Positions 7,807-17,092 of a DNA stretch of 62,509 nucleotides are shown here, one piece after another; position 1 is the stretch's first letter, and every line of letters starts with the position of its first letter. The stretch is from CAZAKZ01 sp964485695 (lineage in GTDB: Bacteria > Planctomycetota > JAFGQW01), in NCBI GenBank assembly GCA_964485695.1, contig CAZAKZ010000015.1, positions 1 to 62,509 of the forward strand, given 5' to 3'. A program made the position numbers and the translations under genes. The notes below the pieces were generated by a model. It was not told the DNA's origin. It worked only from the letters and a program-made list of their open reading frames with translations, and did not search any database.

Positions 7807-9438
7807 CTAGTGCCATTCCCACTCGAGAAAGCCGGGTTCCACGTCGGCCATGGCGTTGACGATGAGCTCGACCAGGCCGCCGTAGAGGATCTTGTGCTTA
7901 TCCCACAGGTCGTAGTACTTGAAGATGTCCCGCATCTGGCCCTTGCAGTTGCTGCACGGCGCACAGAAGTACTTGGGGGTTTCCGGCTCCATGCAGTCTG
8001 AAAATGCGTTGAGAATCTGCTTGAGCTTCATGCGCCCGGCGACCTTGAAGCGCCAGTCCTCGAAGTTGTGGCCCGAGTGGATGGCGAAGCCGCTTCCGCC
8101 ACCGCAGCAGTAATTGTTGACGCCGCGGGGACTCATCTCCCGGAATTTCGGGCAGATCTTCCGCACGATCTCCCGCTGCGGCTGGACGACTCCCATGAGC
8201 CGGACGAGGTTGCAGGGATCGTGAAGCGTGACCGGAAAGTCGTTCCGCGAGGGGTCCAGCTTGATCCGGTCGTTCATGACGATGTCGTGGAGCAGGGTCA
8301 TGGCGCTCTCGCGGGGAATGTTCAGGTCCCCGGTCAACACCCGGTCCGCGATGACGGTCAGGGCCTTGTGCGCATGGCCGCACTCACCGATGACGATCTT
8401 CTTCACGCCGAGCTTCTTGGCTGCAATAGCGTGCTTGATGACGATCTTGGACAGCATGAAGTCATCGTAGAAGAGTCCGTAATTGACCCCGTCATACGCC
8501 ACCGCCTCGCTGGACAGGGTCCAGCTGACTCCCGCCGCTTCCAGGATGACGGCGAACGCTCCGGGATTCTCCGGCCACGCCATGATCTCTCCGGCATTGT
8601 GAATGAGGAGGACCTCGGCGCCTTCCTTATCCCAGGGGGTCTCGATCGTCATGCCCGTCTTTTCGGACGTATCCTCGTCGATGAACTCGAGGCAGTCCTT
8701 GAGCACGAGTTCGTTCATGCCCGTGGAAGATCCGACCTGGAGCTGTTGAACGGTCCCGCTCTCGTGGAGCTCCTTGGTGTGTATGTCCAGCTCCTGGCTG
8801 AAGAGCTTGCGGATCTCCCGGGCAAGCAGCCCGTTGTCCACGCCGATGGGACAGGTCTGGGCGCAGCGGCGGCAGAGGTTGCACCGATAACTCATCTCGG
8901 CAAGGCGGGCAATGACCTGCCAGTTGAGGTCGATGTCGCCGTGGCGCCACCGGGAAAGAATGTTCCCGCCGGGCTTGATGTACTTGTAGTAGATGCGCCG
9001 GAGGATCTCGGAGCGGCAGGTGGGCCGGTAGATCGGATTGCGACCGCTGGCCTCGTAGAGGTGACAGGCATCGGAACAGGTCTGGCACTGGGTGCAGTGC
9101 TCCATGGAGAGTTTCAAGGGCCTGAGAAAGGGCCAGTTGTCCTCCTCCTTGAAGAGCTTGGCCAGGCCCGACAGGAATTTCTTGACCAGCCGTTCTTCCT
9201 CTTCTTTGCTCTCGGGTTTGGGAATGTTGAGAAGCAAAGTATTGTCTAGATTACACTCGTACTTCTCTTTGGCCTGGTCCGAGAGTTCTCGCCATTCGGG
9301 CTCCGCCTCGGGCTTGTCGAGAGGCGCCGGCATGGACATCAGGTCTTCGTTTTCGATCCGGATCCACTGGCCGGGCTTGCTGGCATCCTCTATCTTGAAA
9401 TCCTTGTGCTTGTCCTTGCCCTTGCCCTTGTCTGTCAC
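7807..9438 (-). CDS. dsrK: DsrK, CCG-domain catalytic subunit of the Dsr membrane complex
   Basis: 543 residues, the usual DsrK length. Two [4Fe-4S] sites lie at C115/118/121/125 (with C141) and C186/189/192/196, followed by HdrD-type CCG motifs at C353, C409, C444-C445 and C495/C498. DsrK is cytoplasmic, partners the membrane cytochrome DsrM, and is proposed to reduce the DsrC trisulfide formed during sulfite reduction, using electrons from menaquinol. The GTG start overlaps the dsrM stop (GTGA) and has GAGGAG 8 nt upstream. There is no dsrJOP directly after it; instead a two-component module follows. The N-terminus is rich in Lys and Asp. Confidence 0.93.
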   Translation of the reverse strand: MTDKGKGKDKHKDFKIEDASKPGQWIRIENEDLMSMPAPLDKPEAEPEWRELSDQAKEKYECNLDNTLLLNIPKPESKEEEERLVKKFLSGLAKLFKEEDNWPFLRPLKLSMEHCTQCQTCSDACHLYEASGRNPIYRPTCRSEILRRIYYKYIKPGGNILSRWRHGDIDLNWQVIARLAEMSYRCNLCRRCAQTCPIGVDNGLLAREIRKLFSQELDIHTKELHESGTVQQLQVGSSTGMNELVLKDCLEFIDEDTSEKTGMTIETPWDKEGAEVLLIHNAGEIMAWPENPGAFAVILEAAGVSWTLSSEAVAYDGVNYGLFYDDFMLSKIVIKHAIAAKKLGVKKIVIGECGHAHKALTVIADRVLTGDLNIPRESAMTLLHDIVMNDRIKLDPSRNDFPVTLHDPCNLVRLMGVVQPQREIVRKICPKFREMSPRGVNNYCCGGGSGFAIHSGHNFEDWRFKVAGRMKLKQILNAFSDCMEPETPKYFCAPCSNCKGQMRDIFKYYDLWDKHKILYGGLVELIVNAMADVEPGFLEWEWH

Positions 9439-10364
9439 TTTTCTATCTCCTCGGTTGCAATGTCGACCCAGTTCTTTTTCCCATCAGCCCGAATATGCGT
9501 GGCTGACCAGCTCACAGGGGACTCAAGGGCCTTCTCGATCATGGTTTCGATTCTTCCGCCTTTGACATTCGGCTCGTCATCCCACCGGATCTTGTGCCAG
9601 GTGAACCACTTGACGAAGAAATGAGACATGTGGGTGAGGGGAATATATGCAACCAGAAGCGACAGCAAGAGAATCGCCACGGAATGAGCCGTGCTCCCCG
9701 CTGAAACTCCCAGATCGAAAGTAATGAGGCTGGCCATGTAGTTTCTCGCCATCGAGAAATCTCCATCGACGCTCACCCAGGCGACAAGCGTTACGGCCAG
9801 GGCCACAACGATGAACAACAGGTTGAAGAAGTGGGAGAAATTGGTGTAGGGCTTCATATCGCTGTCGGTCATGCGCATATAGAAAAGCCCGAGGCTCCCA
9901 AGGAGAGTCAGGATAATTCCGGCTCCACCGACCACCACGGTTATTGCGGAGAGGAAGGCGCCGAAGCCGCCCGCCCCCGATCCTACCGCGATTCCAGCCA
10001 CCTCCAGGATGGCCCCCACCAATACCAGGAACAGAAAGGCCACGACCAGGTATAGACCGAAGTGGAAAGGAAATGAGGTGTACCAGAGCTTGCGGTTGTG
10101 ATCCCAGAGGCCCTTGAGCAAGATCATCTCCGGAATCATGAACTTCAATTCAGTGGCCTTGCTGGCCTTGTGTGTCTTGGTCCACCAGTTCAACTCTTCC
10201 AGGCGAGAGCCGCCGTATGCGGCGCGCTTGCCCTCATGTGGAACGGGATAGATCTCCCACCTCAGATTGATCGGATAATTCTGAATCTTGAGGTACCGTG
10301 CCACGACCGCGGTGAGAAAGACGAGGAATGAAGCATAGGTAATCAAGTGCAGCGGGATTTCCAT
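9435..10364 (-). CDS. dsrM: DsrM, menaquinone-interacting cytochrome b subunit
   Basis: A 309-residue membrane protein with about five helices. The first helix is N-terminal, followed by a long hydrophilic loop and the four-helix NarI-like heme b domain (about 95-250), with conserved-looking His pairs around 100, 187, 190, 224 and 246. DsrM oxidises menaquinol and passes electrons to DsrK. It is translationally coupled to dsrK by a 4 bp overlap. The ATG has GGAGGG 5 nt upstream. A 327 bp gap separates it from qmoC, so dsrMK may have its own promoter. Heme ligands are read from positions, not tested. Confidence 0.92.
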   Translation of the reverse strand: MEIPLHLITYASFLVFLTAVVARYLKIQNYPINLRWEIYPVPHEGKRAAYGGSRLEELNWWTKTHKASKATELKFMIPEMILLKGLWDHNRKLWYTSFPFHFGLYLVVAFLFLVLVGAILEVAGIAVGSGAGGFGAFLSAITVVVGGAGIILTLLGSLGLFYMRMTDSDMKPYTNFSHFFNLLFIVVALAVTLVAWVSVDGDFSMARNYMASLITFDLGVSAGSTAHSVAILLLSLLVAYIPLTHMSHFFVKWFTWHKIRWDDEPNVKGGRIETMIEKALESPVSWSATHIRADGKKNWVDIATEEIEK

Positions 10365-10691
10365 GCAATCCCTCCATGTGGTTGGATCTCGGCTCGATTT
10401 CAGTTCGATTGATCTCTCGGATGCCCACTTCAGAGCCCGAGGCGCCTGTCCACGAGAAAGACGTAAAACTTTAATTCAACCGCCCTTGAAGAACAACCGA
10501 AACTCAACGGTTTCACCTTCATGTTCCTGAAAGTAGCGGGGTTTTTCGAGGATTCGATCCCGGGATATCCGGGGCGGGAAAGAGGCCCAAAACAGGATGA
10601 TTTCACCAGGCCGATCGGGCGAGAATACAGGACAAATCCTGGTTTATATTGACCCGGTTTTCCGGGCATGGATGCCGATGATCCGCGGTGC
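10365..10691. other. intergenic gap between qmoC and dsrM with two short hairpins
   Basis: No convincing gene. Two perfect inverted repeats lie near the qmoC end: 10653-10666 (5 bp stem, loop of four T on the plus strand) and 10628-10641 (CAGGA, 4 nt loop, TCCTG). Neither is followed by a T tract on the minus strand, so they are weak candidates for transcript end or processing sites between the qmo and dsr units. Confidence 0.4.
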
Positions 10692-11846
10692 TCAGGAGGC
10701 CTCCGCTTCCCTCGCCTTCTTCTTCACCGCCAACAGGTAAAGTGCCAGCGGCCTGTACATCAGGTGCGCCCACTTCATGAACGGAACTTCCACCACGAGC
10801 ATGGGTACTGCAATGGCGAGGTGGATCACGTACATGTAATAGGTCGAAAGGGGCCAGTTCATGATCCTGAAGAAGTGCATCAGGATGCCGGTGAGGGCCG
10901 TGAGGAACAGCAGGATCAAGAACGTCCAGTCCGATTCATGGGAGTGCTTGTGTATCTCTTCCTTCTTCTTCAGGCGGCTCCACATCGCGTCACCGGTCAC
11001 GTAGAGCAGGATCAAGGTGATGTAATATCCCAGGTAGCTCACCCAGGTACGCTCGGAGGTATCCACCTGAAACACAGACAGGAAGAACATGACGAGAAGG
11101 AACATGGCGACATAGGCCGTGACGAGGAGAAAGTGCTTCAGCCAGCGGGTGTTCCGCTGATCGCACTCCCGCCACCTCTTCTGGGTCATGGCCTGGACCA
11201 GGAAGGTCTTGATTTCAGAAAAGAAGAGAGAGAGCGGAATATTCTCTCCGGCCGTATGGATCCGGATCATCCGGAAGGCATTCGTCAGGAGAAAGAAGGA
11301 CAGGACGGCCGCCATGCCCCAGTCCGCATAGTGCACCCACAGGACCGGCGCAAAGGTGTTCACCGAGACGTGGGTCGTGACCATCCTCTCCGGCGTGAAT
11401 GCCCCGGAAAAGTAGAACAGGGCCACCACGATGAGGGCGACGAAGACCAGGGCGCCGATCTCCCATACCCGGGAGGTGTAGAGCCGCCTTGACAGGCCCG
11501 TCCAGTCGTACCGGGAAGTCGCCCAGCGGCGCAGGGCCATCATGACCTCGCCCGGAGCCACACAGAGCGGACAGGTCTTGGAGCAGTCCCCGCAATAGTA
11601 ACAGGACCAGATGTCCAGATCCTTGAGCAGCCGGTCCTTGAGTCCCCACTTCGCCCACACCATCTCCTTGCGCGGAAAGGGATTTTCCTCGGGAGACATG
11701 GAACAGGACGCGGAGCAGGTGGCGCACTGGTAGCACTTCCTGAATCCCTCGGCGCCGAAACGCTCCAGCTCCTCGATGAATTCGAGGTCCGGTTCGATGG
11801 GAGCCGGATTTCCGCTCCCATCGCGAGTAGAGGCGGTCGTGTTCAT
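10692..11846 (-). CDS. qmoC: QmoC, HdrC/HdrE-like membrane subunit of the Qmo complex
   Basis: The N-terminal domain carries two [4Fe-4S] sites as in HdrC (C38/41/44/48 and C82/85/88/92, counted from the chosen ATG). The C-terminal two thirds is a membrane cytochrome b with six or so helices, like HdrE. QmoC is the quinone-reactive membrane part of QmoABC, which links menaquinol oxidation to APS reductase. The ATG at 11846 gives 384 residues, normal for the family; a GTG 48 nt upstream is also open and has GGAG about 15 nt before it. It is the third gene of qmoABC, with a gap of about 150 bp after qmoB. Confidence 0.93.
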   Translation of the reverse strand: MNTTASTRDGSGNPAPIEPDLEFIEELERFGAEGFRKCYQCATCSASCSMSPEENPFPRKEMVWAKWGLKDRLLKDLDIWSCYYCGDCSKTCPLCVAPGEVMMALRRWATSRYDWTGLSRRLYTSRVWEIGALVFVALIVVALFYFSGAFTPERMVTTHVSVNTFAPVLWVHYADWGMAAVLSFFLLTNAFRMIRIHTAGENIPLSLFFSEIKTFLVQAMTQKRWRECDQRNTRWLKHFLLVTAYVAMFLLVMFFLSVFQVDTSERTWVSYLGYYITLILLYVTGDAMWSRLKKKEEIHKHSHESDWTFLILLFLTALTGILMHFFRIMNWPLSTYYMYVIHLAIAVPMLVVEVPFMKWAHLMYRPLALYLLAVKKKAREAEAS

Positions 11847-11998
11847 GTCAGGCGATTTGATTTTCCAGGCCGGGGTGACCACCTCTCCATGCACACAATC
11901 ATCAGCGATCTCCCGCCAGCCTCAATCCATCTTCTTCGCTGTAAGGCGGCGTAGGGGCCGGACCGAGGTGACCACCAGCCGCCCTCCTCGATTATTCG

Positions 11999-14278
11999 CT
12001 ACATCCCCTTGAACGGGTTCATGCCGATGGTATCGATAACCTCCGTGAAGGTATTGAATATTTCCGGAATCCTTTCAAATTCGGAAATTTGGAGCTGGTG
12101 TAATTCTACCCGTTCGTTCTCCAGGGCCATCTGCTGGAGCTTTTCCTTGACGTTGTCGCCACGGATGTCCGCCAGTTCGCTCCCCCGGACGAAGTGGCAC
12201 TGGTAGTCATCACCGTACTTGCAGCCGATGAGGATGATCCCGTCATAGCCCACGGAAAGGGCTTCGCTGATCCAGACCGTGTTGACGGACCCCAGGCAGC
12301 GCACCGGGATGATCCGGACGTGGGGGCTGTACTTGAGGCCGTGCTGGCCGGCCAGTTCCAGGGCGGGAATGGCGTCGTTCTCGCACATCAGCGCCAGGAT
12401 CCTGGGCTTCTCCTCGAACTCGTCCGGAATCTCGATGGCCTTGATCATGGAGCCGACGATGTTCACGGAGTAGTCCTTGAACGAGATGATGCGCTCGGGA
12501 CAGGCGCCCATGCAGATCCCGCACCGGCGACACCGCGTGGCTCTGAGCAGCGGGGTTCCCTTTTCGTCCTCGTTCAGCACCCCGAAGGGGCACTCCTCGG
12601 TGCACCGCTTGCACTGGGTACATTTCTGCAGGAAGAAATCCGGATACGATTTATCCCCTGACCTGGGGTGCACAGCCTCCCCGCGGGAGGTCATTTCGAT
12701 GCACTGGATGGCCTTGAGGGCCGCACCCGTGCCGTCCTCCCGGCTCTCCACCCCGTCCATGGGCTGACGCACACAGCCGGCGGCGTAGATGCCGGTGCGC
12801 CGGGTCTCGTAAGGGAAGCAGATGAAGTGGGAATCCGGGTAGGCCCGATCCAGGACGGGAAGGTCCGGACCCTGGCGGTACTCAAGGTTGAGGATTTCCG
12901 TCCCCTCGTGGTGCTTGAATTCCTCGATCTTCTCCTCGGCGGCCTTGATCTGGGTCTCGGACTCGCCTCTCTCCTTGGACGCCCTGGCGTCCGTGAGCGC
13001 GCGGATCGATTCGCTGTCGGCCGAGTTGGGCACCATGCCGGCGGCCAGCACCACCAGATCCACACTGCCCTGGATCTCCTCGCCCAGCATCGTGTCCTTG
13101 ACGGTCACGGTCAGCTGCCCGCCGTCCCCGGCCTCGACATTCTCAATGATGCCTTTGGTCAGGAATATGCCGGGATCGTTTTGCATGGTCCTGTAAAATT
13201 CCTCGTACTGCCCCGGGGTCCGGAAGAAATCGTAGAAGATGTAGGCCTTGGAGCTCGTGTCCTGCTGCCTGAGATACCATGCCTGCTTGAGGGAGGTCAG
13301 ATCCACGATGGAGGAACAATAGGAGAACTGGTCCTTGTTCGGAGAGCCGGACCACTGCAGAAAGGCGATGCTCTTCACCTCCTTGCCGTCCGAAGGGCGA
13401 GTGATCTTTCCCCCGGTCCTTACCATGTCCTCCAGTTCGAAATTACGGATCACGTCCTGAAGCCGGCCGTACCCCAGGTTCTCGACCTCCTCGGGTTCCC
13501 TGGGCGTCCAACCCGTGGCCTGGACAATGGCACCGACCCGGAAGGAATCCACTTCCTCACCGGCCGGCCGGCCGTTCCCCGAGGACTTCAGGGTGACGTC
13601 GAACAGGCCCGGTGCCCCTACCACCCTCGCCGTGGTAGCCGAGGTGTAGACCGTGATGCCGGATTCGTCCTCGATCTCCTTGATGAGGTCGTCCACGCCC
13701 GTGTCCTCGATCTCCCGGTAGGGAGGCCGGGTGGGAATCGACTTGTGCTGCCGGGCCAACCATCCTCCGAGGCGCTCGGCCTTCTCCACCAGCTTGACCT
13801 CGACTCCGGCTCGGGCCGCCTCCAGCGCAGTGGTCATTCCGGCGATGCCGCCTCCCACCACGAGAATGCTCTTCTCCAGCGTCTCCTCCGGCTGGAACGC
13901 CTCGAGGGGCTCCCTCTTCGAGATCCTGACGAGGTACATCTTGAGGTAGTCCTCGGCCAGCATCTGGGTATCCTCTTCGTCGTCGGGTTTGTTCCAGACG
14001 ACCAGTTCCCGGATCGGCACGTGTTCGACGAGGACGTCCTCGGGAAACGCGCCGACCTCGAAACAGCGCTGGGATATCCCCGCCACGACGACCTTGGTGA
14101 GGCCTTCGTTCCGGATGTCCTCGTTTATGGCTTCGAGATCTGCACCCTCACAGGTGGCCACCTGCTTGCAGAAGGGGACCTTGTGCTCGCCCGTGGCGAC
14201 CTTGGCGAGGGCCTCCAGGTCGACGGTCTCTTCGATTCCGTATCCCGTGCAGAAAAAAACACCGATTTTATGTTCCAT
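11999..14278 (-). CDS. qmoB: QmoB, HdrA-like flavoprotein with ferredoxin and MvhD domains
   Basis: 759 residues. An N-terminal 130-residue segment precedes the FAD-binding domain (GGGIAG at 142-147). Two [4Fe-4S] sites lie at C553/556/559/563 and C583/586/589/593. The C-terminal domain (about 625-740) is MvhD-like with C632, C661, C686 and C694. This is the full QmoB architecture. With QmoA it forms the cytoplasmic electron-bifurcation-like part of the Qmo complex that donates electrons to AprBA. It starts 6 nt after the qmoA stop, with GAG in its ribosome site overlapping that stop. Assignment is firm. Confidence 0.95.
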   Translation of the reverse strand: MEHKIGVFFCTGYGIEETVDLEALAKVATGEHKVPFCKQVATCEGADLEAINEDIRNEGLTKVVVAGISQRCFEVGAFPEDVLVEHVPIRELVVWNKPDDEEDTQMLAEDYLKMYLVRISKREPLEAFQPEETLEKSILVVGGGIAGMTTALEAARAGVEVKLVEKAERLGGWLARQHKSIPTRPPYREIEDTGVDDLIKEIEDESGITVYTSATTARVVGAPGLFDVTLKSSGNGRPAGEEVDSFRVGAIVQATGWTPREPEEVENLGYGRLQDVIRNFELEDMVRTGGKITRPSDGKEVKSIAFLQWSGSPNKDQFSYCSSIVDLTSLKQAWYLRQQDTSSKAYIFYDFFRTPGQYEEFYRTMQNDPGIFLTKGIIENVEAGDGGQLTVTVKDTMLGEEIQGSVDLVVLAAGMVPNSADSESIRALTDARASKERGESETQIKAAEEKIEEFKHHEGTEILNLEYRQGPDLPVLDRAYPDSHFICFPYETRRTGIYAAGCVRQPMDGVESREDGTGAALKAIQCIEMTSRGEAVHPRSGDKSYPDFFLQKCTQCKRCTEECPFGVLNEDEKGTPLLRATRCRRCGICMGACPERIISFKDYSVNIVGSMIKAIEIPDEFEEKPRILALMCENDAIPALELAGQHGLKYSPHVRIIPVRCLGSVNTVWISEALSVGYDGIILIGCKYGDDYQCHFVRGSELADIRGDNVKEKLQQMALENERVELHQLQISEFERIPEIFNTFTEVIDTIGMNPFKGM

Positions 14279-14284
14279 CGATCT

Positions 14285-15562
14285 TTACTCCCTTACCAGA
14301 GTACCGGAACGGGTGAGACATTGTATGGCCTTCAAGGCAGCCCCCGTGGCATCCTTGGTGGACCGGGAAACGTCGCAGGGCCCCTTGATGCACCCCGCCG
14401 CGTATATGCCGTCCACCGGCGTGGTGCCATCAACGAATCCATTCTCGTCGAATTTCAGGCCCGCCAGAGCCTGGATGCCCTCGGTATCGGGGGCCATTCC
14501 GGTCGCGAGAACGACAAGGTCGAACTTCTGCTTGCCCTTGACGGCCGACACAGTGTCTTCGACGTCGAGGATCAGATCGTTGCTGCAGGGATCTTCGGCG
14601 ATCCTGGCAACCTTACCCTTGACGAAAGTCACACCGGGATCATCCAGCAAGTCGAAATAGAACTTCTCTTCGCGGCCAATGGTCCGAATATCGATGTAGT
14701 AGACCGTGGCCTTGGCGTTTTCGTTAATCTGCCGGAGGTACCGGGCCTGCTTGAGGGAGGCCATGCAGCAGATCGCCGAGCAGTAGGGCAGATGGTTCTC
14801 GTCCCTGGAACCCGCGCACTGAACGAAGGCGACGTTCTCGACCTTTTCACCGTCCGAGGGCCGGAGGATCTCCCCTCCCGTCGGTCCTTCCCTGGAGGCC
14901 AGGCGCTCCATCATGACGTTGGTAATAACGTTAGGACAGGCTCCGAAGCCGAGGTTGTCGAGGCGCGTGGCATCGTAGGGCTTCCATCCCGTGGCGACGA
15001 TGACGGCACCGACCTCGACCTCGATGTCTTTCTCTTTCATGTCGAGATCGAGGGTCCCCTCGGGGCAGGTCTCCTGCAACTTCTTCGAGTCCTCATCCGA
15101 AAGGGCATCCCTGTCGAGGACGTATTGAGCCGGATAGGCCATGGGGAAGGGTATGTAGAGCGCCTTGGTCCGGTTCATACAGTAGTTGAAATCATCCGGA
15201 CGCTCGGACTCGAGGCCCTCGGCAATGGAACCATCCAGGCTGGTCATGCCCGTCACGTACCGGGGTCTCACCTTGAGCCTGGCCTTGAAGTCACCAGCCT
15301 CTCCCGTCAGGTCCTCCAGCGTGGTCAGGGTGTGAACGGTGATGCGAGGATTTTCCCGGATCCTCCGCGTGTTGATTTCCATTCCACAGGTAGGAGGGCA
15401 CATCTTGGGAAAATACTGGTGGAACCGCACCACGCGCCCACCCAGGTAGGGTTCCTTTTCCACCAGGATGACCCGGTAACCTACCTCGGCGGCCTCAAGG
15501 GCGGCGGTGATGCCGGAGATGCCGCCACCGATCACGAGTATGGGTTTCGCTTCCGGATTCAT
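14285..15562 (-). CDS. qmoA: QmoA, HdrA-like FAD subunit
   Basis: 425 residues from the ATG at 15562, which has GAGGG 5 nt upstream; a longer frame exists but lacks a good ribosome site. Rossmann FAD motif GGGISG lies at 12-17, and the HdrA-type Cys motif MCPPTCGME follows about 60 residues later, with a further Cys-rich stretch (CSAICCMAS) in the middle. QmoA is a soluble cytoplasmic FAD protein of the Qmo complex. It is the first of qmoABC and follows the YkgJ-like gene after 165 bp; that gap holds one copy of a dispersed repeat. Confidence 0.94.
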   Translation of the reverse strand: MNPEAKPILVIGGGISGITAALEAAEVGYRVILVEKEPYLGGRVVRFHQYFPKMCPPTCGMEINTRRIRENPRITVHTLTTLEDLTGEAGDFKARLKVRPRYVTGMTSLDGSIAEGLESERPDDFNYCMNRTKALYIPFPMAYPAQYVLDRDALSDEDSKKLQETCPEGTLDLDMKEKDIEVEVGAVIVATGWKPYDATRLDNLGFGACPNVITNVMMERLASREGPTGGEILRPSDGEKVENVAFVQCAGSRDENHLPYCSAICCMASLKQARYLRQINENAKATVYYIDIRTIGREEKFYFDLLDDPGVTFVKGKVARIAEDPCSNDLILDVEDTVSAVKGKQKFDLVVLATGMAPDTEGIQALAGLKFDENGFVDGTTPVDGIYAAGCIKGPCDVSRSTKDATGAALKAIQCLTRSGTLVRE

Positions 15563-15683
15563 AGTTCCCTCGATTCGTATGGAATTCTCGAACAGACTGC
15601 CCAGTGACTTCAAGCCCGTCACGACTCCGGTCCACGCACTGGTGGAAGCCAGTGGAATCCGACAGGGTTGGACCTGGGCGATA

Positions 15684-15710
15684 ACAGCCTGTGGGTAAAC
15701 TGGCGCGAGG
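15684..15710 (+). repeat. dispersed intergenic repeat, copy A
   Basis: 27 bp nearly identical to copy B at 25999-26025 (one mismatch, G for A, inside a DnaA-box-like TGTGGGTAA). It lies in the gap after the YkgJ-like stop. A 5 bp hairpin (15716-15729) stands next to it. Confidence 0.6.
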
Positions 15711-15727
15711 ACGCGGAGACCGAAGTC

Positions 15728-16537
15728 TCAGGAAAATTCTTTCTTCTTGGCGTCGATGACGTCGTCCTTGATCTTCAGTGTTGTCTGTTTCAGGATGCAG
15801 AACTTCAGCCACCGGAATCCGAACCTCAGCAGCTCGACGTCGTCTTTCTGGATCTTGTCGATGGTCTCCTGCTCCACCTCGAATTTGTCGAAGAAGGCGG
15901 TCTCCGTCAGAAAACGCCGGAACTTGTCGATGTCGTAGCAGGCAGTGAAGTACATGTCGGTCTGCTTGGGATCCAGTGGTGGCCCCTGCTGTATCGTGGG
16001 GTGCAGGGTGATCTCCTTGTAGAGGGCGCCCAGTTCGTCGTAGTCCTCGACTTCCTGATCCTTCCGCCACCCCTCGACAGAGAATTCCTTTTCGGACTCG
16101 AATCCCTTACACACCTCTTCCTCGAGGAGGAAATAGAACTCTTCCTCGTCGCTGTCCTCGCTCGGAGAGGCCTGACCGAGGGGATACATCCGGCAGGGCC
16201 AGGGCCGATCGGAGTAGACGGTACAGCCCTTCTCGTCGTCGACAAAGAGGCACTTCTTCTCGTCGTCCTCGTTCATCTTCAACAGGGGGAAGGGGAGCTT
16301 CTGCTCGGGGCCGAAGGGCAGGATGGTGTAGTTCTTCAGAAACTCTCCTGAAGAGATTCCGAGCCTGTTCTTGAGGCGGAGAACGTCGAACGGAGTCAGC
16401 AGGATATTGACGTCCCTGCAACACTGATTGAAGCAGGACACCCCCGGCTGGCAGGAGAACTTGAATCGGCTGTCCGGTTTCAGCCGCTTTTGATTCTTGA
16501 GAATGTCTTCTTTGAACTTCTGGATTTCATCCTGCAT
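15728..16537 (-). CDS. YkgJ-family cysteine-cluster protein
   Basis: A soluble 269-residue protein with the CxxxC...CC-type cluster near residues 30-42 (SCQPGVSCFNQCCRD) and later Cys in CLFVDDEKGCTVY and WPCRMYP, the signature of the YkgJ/zinc- or iron-chelating family. The C-terminal half is charged with no further known motif. The ATG at 16537 is preceded by GGGAAAAG; an upstream ATG adds ten residues with no ribosome site. It sits between the APS reductase and qmo genes on the same strand. Its role there is unknown; a metal- or cluster-related helper is a guess from the family. Confidence 0.88.
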   Translation of the reverse strand: MQDEIQKFKEDILKNQKRLKPDSRFKFSCQPGVSCFNQCCRDVNILLTPFDVLRLKNRLGISSGEFLKNYTILPFGPEQKLPFPLLKMNEDDEKKCLFVDDEKGCTVYSDRPWPCRMYPLGQASPSEDSDEEEFYFLLEEEVCKGFESEKEFSVEGWRKDQEVEDYDELGALYKEITLHPTIQQGPPLDPKQTDMYFTACYDIDKFRRFLTETAFFDKFEVEQETIDKIQKDDVELLRFGFRWLKFCILKQTTLKIKDDVIDAKKKEFS

Positions 16538-16593
16538 TGTTCTTTTCCCTGTCAGCCGGTCATGCAATCCGGCGTCCGGTCGGTTTCGGAATC

Positions 16594-16941
16594 TCAGCGA
16601 TCCGGGCTCTCCCCGCTTTCATCGATGGTACTGCCTTCATCGATGATACTGCCTTCATCGACAATACTGCCTTCATCGATAATACCGTCCTTCAGAGCGT
16701 CTTTTGACCATACAGGAAGGGGTCCGGAATGTTCTGTTTCGGAATCGCAGCGGTACCTGTAGGAAGTTTTGACATTGAACTTCTCTTCCATCCAGGCCCG
16801 TCCCTTGACGAAATACGGACAGTCGTCGTGAAAACAGACGAAGTGGATCGTGTTCCCCCAGCTGGTCAGCGGGGGAGACTTCCACCGTGAAAGCCCCTGC
16901 CCGCAATGGGGGCATAGGCGTGGTTCGTCTTCCTTCGGCAT
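16594..16941 (-). CDS. zinc-ribbon protein linked to APS reductase
   Basis: 115 residues. A CPHCG pair at the N-terminus and a second CFHDDCPYF pair 24 residues later form a zinc ribbon of the Ogr/Delta-like type. The middle (WKSPPLTSWG, KYNV-like and LPVWSKDALK segments) matches a small protein I know beside aprBA or qmo genes in many sulfate reducers. The tail is an imperfect hexapeptide repeat (I-I/V-D-E-G-S) encoded by an 18 bp tandem repeat. The ATG has AGG about 8 nt upstream. It lies 67 bp after aprA. Function is not established. Confidence 0.85.
   Translation of the reverse strand: MPKEDEPRLCPHCGQGLSRWKSPPLTSWGNTIHFVCFHDDCPYFVKGRAWMEEKFNVKTSYRYRCDSETEHSGPLPVWSKDALKDGIIDEGSIVDEGSIIDEGSTIDESGESPDR
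16612..16690 (-). repeat. 18 bp tandem repeat inside the zinc-ribbon gene
   Basis: Three consecutive 18 bp units (16630-16647, 16648-16665, 16666-16683) with degenerate partial units on both sides. Each unit encodes I-(I/V)-D-E-G-S/T. Units keep the reading frame, so copy number can vary without breaking the gene. Confidence 0.9.
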
Positions 16942-17092
16942 AGTGGACCTACAGAGTAATGATCGTCGTTCCTGAACCACATGCTCGGGAAAGCCGTGAC
17001 CGGGGCGCCCCGGAATGAAGAACAACTCCAGGCGCCGCGGAGTGCGGCGCCTGGAGACGCTTGATCTTCGTTATCCTGCCTGAACGGCCAAG

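Noticed and set aside
12668..15607. 979-codon plus-strand open frame opposite qmoAB
   Set aside because: It is the antisense of real, strongly conserved qmoA/qmoB; composition is Arg/Gly/His-rich and there is no ribosome site. High GC keeps such frames open.
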